The notes under the pieces were generated by a model, which saw only the letters and a list, made by a program, of their open reading frames with translations, did no database searches and was not told where the DNA came from. Below are positions 35,727 to 43,763 of a stretch of DNA of 51,024 bases, one piece after another. Both the position numbers and the translations under genes were made by a program. The stretch is from assembly GCA_025800395.1 (NCBI GenBank), contig JAOXRU010000541.1, forward strand, positions 1-51,024, given 5' to 3'. This DNA comes from Flavobacteriaceae bacterium. GTDB taxonomy: Bacteria > Bacteroidota > Bacteroidia > Flavobacteriales > Flavobacteriaceae. How positions within the stretch are numbered: position 1 is the first letter of the stretch; the number at the start of each line of letters is the position of its first letter.

Positions 35727-36134
35727 ATGATCAAAAAAAATACAAAAATGCAAAAATCAATTATTTTTTTAACCATCATGTTACTTGGACTAAGCTCCTG
35801 TAGTAACGATGACAATGGCAACACAGCAACAAAAGACATTTTGATAGGTGTGTGGTATTACTTCTCTGATGAAGGGGTTGAACTAGACGAATGTGAAAAA
35901 AAATCCACTATTACTTTTACCGAAGATGGGAAATACAGTTCTATACAATTAGCAAAAGATTTTAATGGTAATTGTGTAGATGACTTTAAATCATCAGGAG
36001 TTTGGGAAAATATTGAAGGGAACAAATATAAGTTTAAACTAGATGATGAAGATGAATTTAATACCTTCGATGTTATATTTAGTAACAATAACAATACTAT
36101 GGAAGTTGACGATTTGGTGTTCAAAAGAAAATAG
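35727..36134 (+). CDS. Small lipoprotein, lipocalin-like
   Basis: The 135 residues (128 if the ATG at 35748 is used, giving the cleaner signal MQKSIIFLTIMLLGLSSC) carry an SPII lipobox. The mature part, about 105 residues, has DILIGVWYYFSDEGVELDEC, FTEDGKYSSIQLA and GVWENIEGNKYKFKLDDEDE, the arrangement of a small lipocalin-like (DUF4923/DUF5004-type) domain common in Bacteroidota. It probably binds a small hydrophobic ligand or stabilises the envelope; the role is inferred only from fold-like pattern. It lies between array boxes. Confidence 0.65.
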   Translation: MIKKNTKMQKSIIFLTIMLLGLSSCSNDDNGNTATKDILIGVWYYFSDEGVELDECEKKSTITFTEDGKYSSIQLAKDFNGNCVDDFKSSGVWENIEGNKYKFKLDDEDEFNTFDVIFSNNNNTMEVDDLVFKRK

Positions 36135-36166
36135 AATTTATAACCACGGTCAATACTAGTATCTAA

Positions 36167-36322
36167 AATGGCTGCGCCAAAAAATTCCATAATAAAGAGC
36201 AAAAGAATCGTAACGATAATGATTTGGACACTGAGTTTTATAACCTTTATGAAACCGAAAAAATTGGAGAATTAAGAATAAAGTACATTCGAGAAAACAA
36301 AAACAAATTTATAACTGAATAA
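36167..36322 (+). pseudogene. C-terminal fragment of an unknown protein
   Basis: A 51-codon frame without a start (NGCAKKFHNKEQKNRNDNDL, then DTEFYNLYETEKIGELRIKY to TAA at 36320-36322) has clear protein character. It begins at a short repeat (ATACTAGTATCTAAAATGG, 36153-36171) and ends 12 bases before array repeat B. It is best explained as the tail of a cassette gene lost by deletion. Confidence 0.45.
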
Positions 36323-36334
36323 TAAGACACAGTG

Positions 36335-36582
36335 GCTAACACCGACAACCCTTGCACAAGCCCTTTTCATCCCTCAAAAAACACATTTTGTGAAGCTTTT
36401 AGTGCTAGAGGGTTTTTAGACAAGTTGCTTTTTTTTGCTTTTAAAAAGCTTAAAGAATTTATTTTCCTTGCCACATCTATTTTTTAAGAAATTTCCTAAA
36501 TATCTGCAGATATAATCCAATTGGTGTATGTTTAAACTAAAAATGAGGTGCGTTTGGAGACAGACTCCCGTTGTGCGTTAGC
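36335..36582 (+). repeat. Intergenic array repeat, copy B, with attC-like ends
   Basis: The left end is GCTAACACCGACAAC (36335-36349); the right end is GTTGTGCGTTAGC (36570-36582). GCTAAC pairs with GTTAGC and ACAAC with GTTGT, two short blocks separated by a 2-3 base spacer on each side, the layout of R''-L''...L'-R' boxes in an integron attC site. The inner part contains the same core as copy A (36486-36529) and the motif GCGTTTGGAGACAGACTCCC. The final box does not fully obey the canonical GTTRRRY rule. A TGTATGTTTAAAC stretch could serve as a promoter for the next Fic gene. Confidence 0.65.
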
Positions 36583-36706
36583 TATAAGAATCTGAGATAT
36601 ACACCCTCATATCTCAATAAATTCGTTTTTTTAGGAATATAGAACAGTATATTGTATTTTTGTTGCTTAAAGTGAGATATAACACTTTGTATTTAAGTTT
36701 AACGCA

Positions 36707-37849
36707 ATGATACATCTTGAAAATTTCATATCAGGTCGATTTCAAAAAAGCCATACAGGATATGAATTTTTCGTTCCTACCAAAATAAATGATGTTTGGA
36801 TTTGGGATGACCCCAAATTAAATCAACTAATAGAAAAAGCGGCAATTAAGTTAGGTGAATTAAATTCATTTTCTAAGTTAGTTCCTAATATTGATTTATT
36901 TATTCAACTCCACGTAACAAAGGAGGCAGTAGTATCCAGTAGAATTGAAGGAACTCAAACTAATATGGATGAAGCCCTAATGGATGAAGACGAAATAGCA
37001 CCTGGACGAAAAGATGACTGGAAGGAAGTTAATAACTATATTAAATCATTGAATATCGCTATAGAACAGCTACAAAAACTTCCTATCTCATCTCGTTTGT
37101 TGAGAGAAACACACAAAATTTTGTTAGATAGTGTTAGGGGAGAACATAAACTCCCAGGTGAATTTCGCTCAAGCCAAAATTGGATTGGAGGAAGTAGCCT
37201 ATTAGATGCTACTTTTATTCCCCCACATCAAGATTATGTCGGAGAGTTAATGAGTGACTTGGAGAATTTCATCCATAACGAAGATATTAATGTTCCTAAT
37301 TTAATTAAAATAGCAATTGCCCATTATCAGTTTGAAACAATCCATCCATTTTTAGATGGAAATGGAAGGATAGGTCGCTTGTTAATTACTTTGTTTTTAG
37401 TTGATAAAAGAATATTAACTAAGCCTTTGTTGTACTTATCGACTTACTTTGAAAAAAACAAAAGTTTGTACTATGACAACTTGTCTTTCGTAAGGACAAA
37501 AAGTGATATGAAACAATGGTTGAAATACTTTTTAGTTGGAGTAATTGAAACAGCACAAAAATCTTCTCAAACACTATCCAATATTTTGGAAATGAAAAAC
37601 ATACTTGAACTAAAAATCAATTCAGAATTTGGTAGAAAAAGTCAAAATGCTATGGTTTTACTCCAATACTTATTGAAGAAACCCATAGTTAACGTTAATC
37701 AAGCCAAAGAAGAAACAAAATTAAGCTATAATGCAGCTAATTCATTGATTTCAGACTTTATAAATGCCGGAATTCTCAAAGAGGTTACTGGCTATAATCG
37801 AAATAGAGTCTTTATGTTTGATGATTATCTTAAAAAGTTTTGGGGGTAA
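36707..37849 (+). CDS. Fic family protein (Fic_N, DUF4172-like type)
   Basis: A 380-residue class II Fic protein. N-terminal Fic_N-like region (FVPTKINDVWIWDDPKLNQL); inhibitory motif SSRIEG near residue 79; catalytic loop HPFLDGNGRIGR near residues 212-223; C-terminal wHTH (about 300-375, VNVNQAKEETKLSYNAANSL). Expected to AMPylate proteins or itself, with the inhibitory glutamate keeping it off. It is from a different subfamily than the Fic protein at 30221. The right-hand box CTACACCCAACACCGACAAG follows its stop by about 55 bases. Confidence 0.9.
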   Translation: MIHLENFISGRFQKSHTGYEFFVPTKINDVWIWDDPKLNQLIEKAAIKLGELNSFSKLVPNIDLFIQLHVTKEAVVSSRIEGTQTNMDEALMDEDEIAPGRKDDWKEVNNYIKSLNIAIEQLQKLPISSRLLRETHKILLDSVRGEHKLPGEFRSSQNWIGGSSLLDATFIPPHQDYVGELMSDLENFIHNEDINVPNLIKIAIAHYQFETIHPFLDGNGRIGRLLITLFLVDKRILTKPLLYLSTYFEKNKSLYYDNLSFVRTKSDMKQWLKYFLVGVIETAQKSSQTLSNILEMKNILELKINSEFGRKSQNAMVLLQYLLKKPIVNVNQAKEETKLSYNAANSLISDFINAGILKEVTGYNRNRVFMFDDYLKKFWG

Positions 37850-37904
37850 TGGAATAAAGCCATCAGAGAACAATAAGTAGTAGCGGTATAAGACAAAAAA
37901 CAAA

Positions 37905-37926
37905 CTACACCCAACACCGACAAGCC
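37905..37926 (+). repeat. Array box after the second Fic gene
   Basis: CTACACCCAACACCGACAAG then CC. The part AACACCGACAA is the same as in copy B's left end (36338-36348), and ACACCCAAC is the complement of the GTTGGGTGT boxes at 33781 and 35704. The element's remainder is missing because an IS relic follows at once. Confidence 0.5.
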
Positions 37927-37950
37927 TTGGTGCCGCATCCTTTTGGAACA

Positions 37951-38092
37951 ATGAAAAAACAATGGGGATTTGACCATATACTTACCAAGAAAGGCATTAA
38001 AACCAGCCAGTGCAGATTTTGGAATCATTGCACTAGCATACCATCTAAAACGAATGTTTAATCTAGGTTGGAAGCCCATTGTAACATTTTAG
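37951..38092 (+). pseudogene. Transposase C-terminal remnant (IS1182-like)
   Basis: MKKQWGFDHILTKKGIK in one frame and, after a one-base shift, ASADFGIIALAYHLKRMFNL followed by GWKPIVTF and a stop together form the end of a DDE transposase: the R/KQWGF-x-x-IL(T)KKG-x-x-RASAD-x-G box and the AY-x-L-R/K-R-x-FN ending. Such ends are typical of IS1182-like elements in Bacteroidota; the family name is from memory. No inverted repeats or catalytic residues remain. Confidence 0.75.
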
Positions 38093-38123
38093 ATGTTCAA
38101 TCGTCATTACAAAAATACCCATA

Positions 38124-39209
38124 ATGACTAATCCAATTTTCAGCTTTCTATTGCTTATCGCATTCACAGCCACATTTAATTCTTGCAAACCAAGCAACCT
38201 CAGTTCTAACCACACAGAAACAACCAAACAAATTAACCAATTTGTTAGCGACCTGCATAACAAAGGCAAGTTTAACGGAAATATTCTTGTTGTTAAAAAC
38301 AACCAAACAATCTTTAAAAAATCATTTGGCTATAGCAATGGCCTAAAAGAAAGATTATCAGAAGATTTTAAATTTGGAATTGGTTCTATTTATAAAGAAT
38401 TTCCAGCTGTGGCCATAATGCAACTTTCGGAACAAGGCAAACTCCACCTTAATGACAACATTTCTAAATACTTACCGTATCTTCCAAAATGGGCAAATAC
38501 CGTAACCGTTAAAAATCTACTGCAATACTCAAGCGGATTGCCCAAAGTGAATTTTGGTAAATACTTTTCTACCAATACCGCTATCCAATCAGAAAATATA
38601 TTTAACGACATTAAAAGCATAGAAAATTTGGAGTTTGAACCAGGTGCTAACTATATCTACTCCAACAACAATCCTTTTTTACTAATAAAAATAGTTGAAA
38701 GTATAAGCGGCCTAGCATTTGACACTTATGCAAAAGAACATCTTTTTAGTCCCTTCAATCTAAACAATACAGTATTTAAAAAACAGTATCCTTATACGGA
38801 TATGTCTAAAATGGCGATGCCAATAAATGCAGATTTCAAAAAAGATCCTTATAAAATAAATGTGCCTTCGATGTTGTTAACATCTACTACCGAAGATTTA
38901 TACAATTGGATAAAAAACTTGCATAATTTCAAAATTATAAACAGCGAATCGTTACACTTTTTAACCCAAACAGCTAATTTAGATAACAAAGCTATGCAAG
39001 CACCTCTTGGTGATTGTACTCTAAAAGATCGTAAAATAACAACACATTCGCATCATGGTTCGGCGGGAAATTACGAGTGTTTAATAGAACGAGATAATTT
39101 GAATGATGTAACCATAGTTATTTTAACCAACCAAAAACATGGGAATGTATTCGATATTTCAAAAAAAATCTCTAAAATAGTTGATCGCAAAGCTAAAAAG
39201 CATAATTAA
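38124..39209 (+). CDS. Beta-lactamase-fold serine hydrolase, lipoprotein
   Basis: A 361-residue S12-type hydrolase. Lipoprotein signal MTNPIFSFLLLIAFTATFNSC (C21). Motifs: S88-I-Y-K91, Y179-S-N181 and HSHHGSAGNYEC, where HHG takes the KTG place. Expected activity is on D-peptides, esters or amides; it is the smallest of three such proteins in the island. Its last two bases (TAA) coincide with the first bases of a MITE-like terminal repeat (AACGTGAG at 39208), so the original C-terminus may be shortened; the preserved end KISKIVDRKAKKHN still looks near natural. Confidence 0.85.
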   Translation: MTNPIFSFLLLIAFTATFNSCKPSNLSSNHTETTKQINQFVSDLHNKGKFNGNILVVKNNQTIFKKSFGYSNGLKERLSEDFKFGIGSIYKEFPAVAIMQLSEQGKLHLNDNISKYLPYLPKWANTVTVKNLLQYSSGLPKVNFGKYFSTNTAIQSENIFNDIKSIENLEFEPGANYIYSNNNPFLLIKIVESISGLAFDTYAKEHLFSPFNLNNTVFKKQYPYTDMSKMAMPINADFKKDPYKINVPSMLLTSTTEDLYNWIKNLHNFKIINSESLHFLTQTANLDNKAMQAPLGDCTLKDRKITTHSHHGSAGNYECLIERDNLNDVTIVILTNQKHGNVFDISKKISKIVDRKAKKHN

Positions 39210-39251
39210 CGTGAGTTCGATATAAATTATCTTCACAGAAGCCTTATAAAT
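39208..39251 (+). mobile_element. MITE-like element, fragment (copy 3)
   Basis: AACGTGAGTTCGATATAAAT then TATCTTCACAGAAGCCTTATAAAT matches the first 40-odd bases of copy 1 (2139-2182) without differences, then breaks off. Only one terminal repeat is left. Confidence 0.7.
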
Positions 39252-39448
39252 TACATAAAAGAGCAAAACAAGATTATACTTCAAGATATCTTGGAGAAAA
39301 AGTGTTTTTGGGCAAACCTACTAATGGTGTAAAAACTAACTTACAGTTGTATTGGGATACAGAAAAATTGCTTGTAAAATATAGTATGTTTGCTAACGGG
39401 TATTTATTTGTAAGAAAGAATAACAAAATTAAAAATCCTCTTGAATAA
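39252..39448 (+). pseudogene. 3' fragment of an unknown gene before the S41-DUF6624 gene
   Basis: From the MITE fragment, an open frame without a start runs to TAA at 39446-39448: KQDYTSRYLGEKVFLGKPTN, then GVKTNLQLYWDTEKLLVKYS and a basic end. It is well-formed protein sequence. The stop overlaps the next gene's ATG by one base (TAATG), so the lost gene was probably translationally coupled to the protease gene. I recognise no family. The 5' part was removed at the MITE insertion. Confidence 0.5.
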
Positions 39449-41223
39449 TGAAAAATAGTTTAATACAGTGCACGCTTCTAACCACAATTTTATTTCTAAC
39501 AATAAGTGCGTTTTCGCAACAAAGCAATATTAACTATGATGAAATAAAAGAAGATTTGAATGAAATTTTGAATGATATTTCTAACAATTATGTCTATTTA
39601 AACGAAAAAGATGTGGATTTGGATTGTATACGATCGTATTACACAAATCAGATAAAGCATATAAAAACAGAAGAAGAAACCGTTTTGTTTTTTGAGTATC
39701 TATTAGATGAGTTTTACGACAATCACTTAACCTTACACACCAATAGAAAATCTTCGTATCGTCTATTTGCACCAATATATGCAACCATTTCAAATGGCAA
39801 GCCTGTAATCACCAACGTATGGCAAACACAAATAGAAAACCTACACCAAGACATTATTGGAGCAGAAATACAAAGGTTTAACGACGTAGATATTAATGAA
39901 GCTATCCACAATTTCCCTACATATTGTAGCAACAAAACCAATCCTGAAGTAAGAGAATGGATAATCAATAAAATATTATCCGGCAGATACAATCAACCTA
40001 GAATTTTAACCTTAAAATTACCTAATAAGGAGGAAGTTGAATTAGATCTAGATGCCATCAAAATAAAAAAGAACAGTGCGCTTTTATCAGCAAAAATTAT
40101 AGATAGCATTGGCATTATAAGAATAAACAATACATTAGGAAACGATAATTTAGTTACTCAATTTGATAACGCATTAAATTCGATGAGGAATACCAAAGGG
40201 CTTATTATTGATTTGAGAAACAGCCTTTCTGGAGGCGATAGCTACGAAGCCCGCGGTATAATGAGTAGATTTATTACCGAACCGAAACCTTATCAAAAAC
40301 ACGCATATACAGCCACATCTAAAAATAATCCCAATGTTAAAAGAAGTTGGATAGAATACGTTAGTCCACGTTCTATTGTTTATAAAAAACCTGTTGTGGT
40401 ATTGGTTGGTCGTTGGACAGGAAGTATGGGAGAAGGTTTGGCTATTGGTTTTGAAGGCATGGGAAGAGCCCATATTGTAGGTTCCGAAATGAGAAGACTT
40501 GCAGGAGAGGTTTACGATTTTAATTTTAAACACCAAACGTATGGCTATAAGTTATCTACCGCTAAATTGTTTCATATAAATGGAACACTACGCGAAAAAT
40601 ATATTCCGACAAACTATGTGAAGCAGCGCACAATTAAAGAAGATGAATTTTTAAATAGAGGAGTTCAAATCATAAAAAAATCAAACACCCAAACAGACAG
40701 TATTTTAAAAGAAAAATTAGAACGTCTTGGTGCAGAAGACCAAACACTTCGATTGATGTTGCCAGAAGTGCAAACAAAATTTGGAAGAGAATCAACAGAA
40801 TACAAATACGTTTGGTCTCTTATAAACCATCAAGATAGTATTTGTGTGACAGAATTGACAAAAATATTAGATACTTATGGATGGTTGGGTAAAACCAAAG
40901 TTGGGTGGAAAGCCAACCAAGCTATTTGGCTTATTATACAGCACGCAGAAGTAGGTGTGCAAGAAAAATACTTGCCATTGCTCAAAGCATCTTACGAAAA
41001 AGGAGAATCTGAAGGCTGGCATTATGCTTTTCTTCAAGACCGAATTTTAATGTATAAAAAAGAACCTCAGATATACGGAACCCAAGCCATTTGGGATAAA
41101 AAACTACAAAAGAATAAAATTTATACCACTAGAGATATAAAAAATGTCAATATGCGAAGAAAACAAATTGGTCTTGAGCCTCTAGAGACATATGCCAAAA
41201 AAAACGGCTATATTCTTAATTAA
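39448..41223 (+). CDS. S41-type peptidase fused to a DUF6624 domain, secreted
   Basis: A 591-residue protein. Signal peptide MKNSLIQCTLLTTILFLTIS..FSQ; S41 (tail-specific/TSP-like) domain about 30-410 with IGIIRINNTLGNDNLVTQFD, LIIDLRNSLSGGDSYEARG and the catalytic-serine region VVLVGRWTGSMGEGLAIGFE. The C-terminal part (about 420-591) matches DUF6624: WLGKTKVGWKANQAIWLIIQ, HAEVGVQEKYLPLLK and LQDRILMYKKEPQIYGTQ. DUF6624 occurs alone in many Bacteroidota; its function is unknown. The start overlaps the stop of an upstream gene fragment. Confidence 0.85.
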   Translation: MKNSLIQCTLLTTILFLTISAFSQQSNINYDEIKEDLNEILNDISNNYVYLNEKDVDLDCIRSYYTNQIKHIKTEEETVLFFEYLLDEFYDNHLTLHTNRKSSYRLFAPIYATISNGKPVITNVWQTQIENLHQDIIGAEIQRFNDVDINEAIHNFPTYCSNKTNPEVREWIINKILSGRYNQPRILTLKLPNKEEVELDLDAIKIKKNSALLSAKIIDSIGIIRINNTLGNDNLVTQFDNALNSMRNTKGLIIDLRNSLSGGDSYEARGIMSRFITEPKPYQKHAYTATSKNNPNVKRSWIEYVSPRSIVYKKPVVVLVGRWTGSMGEGLAIGFEGMGRAHIVGSEMRRLAGEVYDFNFKHQTYGYKLSTAKLFHINGTLREKYIPTNYVKQRTIKEDEFLNRGVQIIKKSNTQTDSILKEKLERLGAEDQTLRLMLPEVQTKFGRESTEYKYVWSLINHQDSICVTELTKILDTYGWLGKTKVGWKANQAIWLIIQHAEVGVQEKYLPLLKASYEKGESEGWHYAFLQDRILMYKKEPQIYGTQAIWDKKLQKNKIYTTRDIKNVNMRRKQIGLEPLETYAKKNGYILN

Positions 41224-41393
41224 AAAGATAAGAGTGTACTACCATTATCAGTAATAGGGTAAATCAGTTTTTTGCTCTAGTCTTATTTCAGTACGAGACA
41301 CTTCCAAACCACCCGCAATTTGTATATTTATCGTCCGAAAAAAATGCTTTCATTTTAAAAACAGAAACTATTATTCATAGCACATCCTAAAAT

Positions 41394-42470
41394 ATGTATT
41401 TGGAAATCATAAAAAATATCGGGATGATAGTTACCTTTTTAATGGTGCTGTTGTCTGTGTTTCTGTTTACGGTAAGAACCAAAAACAAAATTTCTAATGT
41501 ACTATTTGCATGCTATTTGCTGGTAATCGCCTTTGATTTAACCGGTTTTTTTACAGATGTTTTTATGCAATATCCTTTAACGAAAAACCTAAAATTGACA
41601 TCGAGTTTGTTGCAGTTGCCATTGTTTTTTCTGTATGTGCTTTCGGCTTGTTTCAACAATTTTAAGCTCAAAACAAAACATCTGTTACACGGCATTCCGT
41701 TTGCCGTTTTTATAATAATTTTTGGGCTTACCGCTTTTTCAGATAGGAGTCTTTTGCTGTACAATATCCTGGGAGAACTCCAATTTTTCGTTTATATCAT
41801 TGCAACATTTATAATTTTAAAACGCTATAAAACCATTTATTTAGAAAATTATGCCAATTCAAATTACGCAACCTACAATTGGCTGTTTCAAATTACCTTG
41901 CTGTCTTGTTTTGCACATAGCTTTGTAACCGTACGTTCGTTTTTATCCAATTCAGAGTATAGAGAACATGTTATATTTTTAAATGTCATTATAAGCTTAA
42001 TTGTTTTGGGCGTAGCCATCTTTTTTGTTTTAAAAGCCCTATACCAGCCAGATTTATTTACAGGTGTAAATTCGAATATACATCCGATAAAAGCATTTAA
42101 AGAAGAACCTCTAAAAAAGGACGAAATAGAAAACGAACACTTACATCTTCTTACTGCTGTAATGGAAAAGGAAAAACCCTATTTGGATGAGGAATTGACA
42201 CTGCAAAAATTGGCCAAACAACTCGAAATTCCCGAACGAGAACTTTCCATATTAATCAACCAATCTTTAGGTAAGCATTTTTTCGATTTTGTAAACGAAT
42301 ACCGCATTAAGCATGCCAAAAAACTATTGAAAGACTCCACAAAAAAAGAGCTTACGGTACAACAAATTCTTTATGAAGTAGGTTTCAACTCAAAATCTTC
42401 ATTTTATACCGCATTTAAGAAAAGCACCCAGCAAACCCCCTCTGCATATAGGAAAAACGGGGAAATCTAG
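41394..42470 (+). CDS. Membrane-embedded AraC-family regulator
   Basis: The 358 residues have an N-terminal half of about seven membrane helices (residues 8-215, for example MIVTFLMVLLSVFLFTV, LLQLPLFFLYVLSACF, FLNVIISLIVLGVAIFFVL) followed by a cytosolic AraC DNA-binding domain (about 245-355: DEELTLQKLAKQLEIPEREL, then FFDFVNEYRIKHAKKLL and VQQILYEVGFNSKSSFYTAF). It would sense a membrane or external signal and control nearby genes. A TATATTTA box at 41323-41330 is a likely promoter. It immediately precedes the Ntn-hydrolase/VOC/hydrolase operon, its most likely target. Confidence 0.87.
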   Translation: MYLEIIKNIGMIVTFLMVLLSVFLFTVRTKNKISNVLFACYLLVIAFDLTGFFTDVFMQYPLTKNLKLTSSLLQLPLFFLYVLSACFNNFKLKTKHLLHGIPFAVFIIIFGLTAFSDRSLLLYNILGELQFFVYIIATFIILKRYKTIYLENYANSNYATYNWLFQITLLSCFAHSFVTVRSFLSNSEYREHVIFLNVIISLIVLGVAIFFVLKALYQPDLFTGVNSNIHPIKAFKEEPLKKDEIENEHLHLLTAVMEKEKPYLDEELTLQKLAKQLEIPERELSILINQSLGKHFFDFVNEYRIKHAKKLLKDSTKKELTVQQILYEVGFNSKSSFYTAFKKSTQQTPSAYRKNGEI

Positions 42471-42486
42471 TAGTGCGACTTTCTTT

Positions 42487-42532
42487 AGAGCTTAAACAAG
42501 CTCTTAAAAAAAGGTTCGATTATACGTAATCG
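42487..42532. promoter_or_regulatory. Hairpin and palindrome between the AraC gene and its likely target
   Basis: AGAGCTT-aaac-AAGCTCT (42487-42504) is a perfect seven-bp hairpin; CGATTA-tacg-TAATCG (42517-42532) is a perfect 16-base palindrome, 52 bases before the Ntn-hydrolase ATG. The first may attenuate readthrough from the AraC gene; the second is a candidate operator. Confidence 0.4.
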
Positions 42533-42583
42533 GACGTTTGAAACAGATCATTCCTTCAAATTTGTTTAAAAAAACAAATCATT

Positions 42584-43762
42584 ATGAAACATCTAGCTAC
42601 TATACTCTTACTGATATGCGCTATCGTACCCAATCTAGGACTTGCCTGCAGCATGTATAAACTCACCAAAAACGGAAAAACAATCGTGGGGAATAATGAA
42701 GATTTCCTTAGTCCAAATAATCAATTTTGGTTTGAAAAAGGAAACACAAACACTTTTGGAGTAATGTATATGGGGCAGCTAGATAATTTTGCGCAAGGTG
42801 CAATTAATGAAAAAGGATTGGTTTTCGACGGATTTTGGGAACCTTATTTGGAAGTAAAAAATACAGCTGGAAAATTAAATATTCCTATACAAGATGCATT
42901 AAAGAACATCATGCAAACAATGACCCATGTAGAAGAGGTTCGTACGTATTTAAGCACTGTAAATTTGAGTGTTTTACATGACGGACAACTGGTTTTTGTA
43001 GACCAATCGGGAACCTATTTAATTATTGAAGGCGATGAAATGTTTATAGGCGATGAATCGGAAAAGACGTTTTCTAACTTCTACTATTCGCAAATTCAAT
43101 CTGTAGATGATGTTGCTTTGCCTTACTTTCAAAAGGGACAAGATTTCATTAAACGCACAAAACAGCTGCAAACGCTAGATTATTGTTCTGAAGCCATGTC
43201 AAATTTTGCACAAAATAGAGTGGCGCCAACGCAGTATACCACGATTTACGATTTGGAAACCCTCACCGTACGCGTGCATTTATTTCACGATTTTTCGGAT
43301 TATATTGAATTGGATTTGAAAGAAGAACTGCAAAAAGAAAATTATAGCACTATGATTGCCGATTTGTTTCCAGACCATGCTAAAGGGGTTCTGCACTATA
43401 AAAAATACAACAATCCGGAGCATCCAACCCTACTTTTGGAAGAATTGATTGGAGACAACAAGATAACAGAACAAGAATTTGTAGCACAAGGTTTCGATAA
43501 TATTATCCATCAAATTGGATATGAATGGTTATATGATATTAAAAAACCAAAAGCAGCTATTAGAGTTTTTAAATACGGCTTAAAATTAATGCCAAATAAT
43601 GCGAAATTGTATGACAGTTTGGGCAAAGTATTTTATCTAAGCGATGATTGGGATAATGCAACCATTAGCTACGCAAAATCTCTTGCTTTGAACCCGAAAA
43701 ATAAAAATGCCATTGAAATGATTACCAAAATAAGTAAACAATTGGAACAGCCTACAAATTAA
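42584..43762 (+). CDS. Ntn-hydrolase (acylase-like) with TPR tail, secreted
   Basis: The 392 residues start with a signal peptide whose cleavage at LGLA-C22 would expose Cys22 as N-terminal nucleophile (CSMYKLTKNGKTIVGNNEDF), the defining feature of choloylglycine/penicillin V acylase or C45-type Ntn-hydrolases. GNNEDF, GAINEKGLVFDG and the AMSNFAQNRV region fit this class. The C-terminal 80 residues hold two TPR-like units (PKAAIRVFKYGLKLMPNNAK, then NATISYAKSLALNPKNKN). Predicted to hydrolyse an amide (N-acyl) bond outside the inner membrane. First of three tightly spaced genes behind a membrane AraC regulator. Confidence 0.8.
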   Translation: MKHLATILLLICAIVPNLGLACSMYKLTKNGKTIVGNNEDFLSPNNQFWFEKGNTNTFGVMYMGQLDNFAQGAINEKGLVFDGFWEPYLEVKNTAGKLNIPIQDALKNIMQTMTHVEEVRTYLSTVNLSVLHDGQLVFVDQSGTYLIIEGDEMFIGDESEKTFSNFYYSQIQSVDDVALPYFQKGQDFIKRTKQLQTLDYCSEAMSNFAQNRVAPTQYTTIYDLETLTVRVHLFHDFSDYIELDLKEELQKENYSTMIADLFPDHAKGVLHYKKYNNPEHPTLLLEELIGDNKITEQEFVAQGFDNIIHQIGYEWLYDIKKPKAAIRVFKYGLKLMPNNAKLYDSLGKVFYLSDDWDNATISYAKSLALNPKNKNAIEMITKISKQLEQPTN

Positions 43763-43763
43763 T

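Noticed and set aside
38124..39209. Calling the three S12 proteins antibiotic-resistance beta-lactamases
   Set aside because: They have HxG or HGG in the KTG place and long extra domains, as in esterases and D-peptidases; no evidence of beta-lactam activity.
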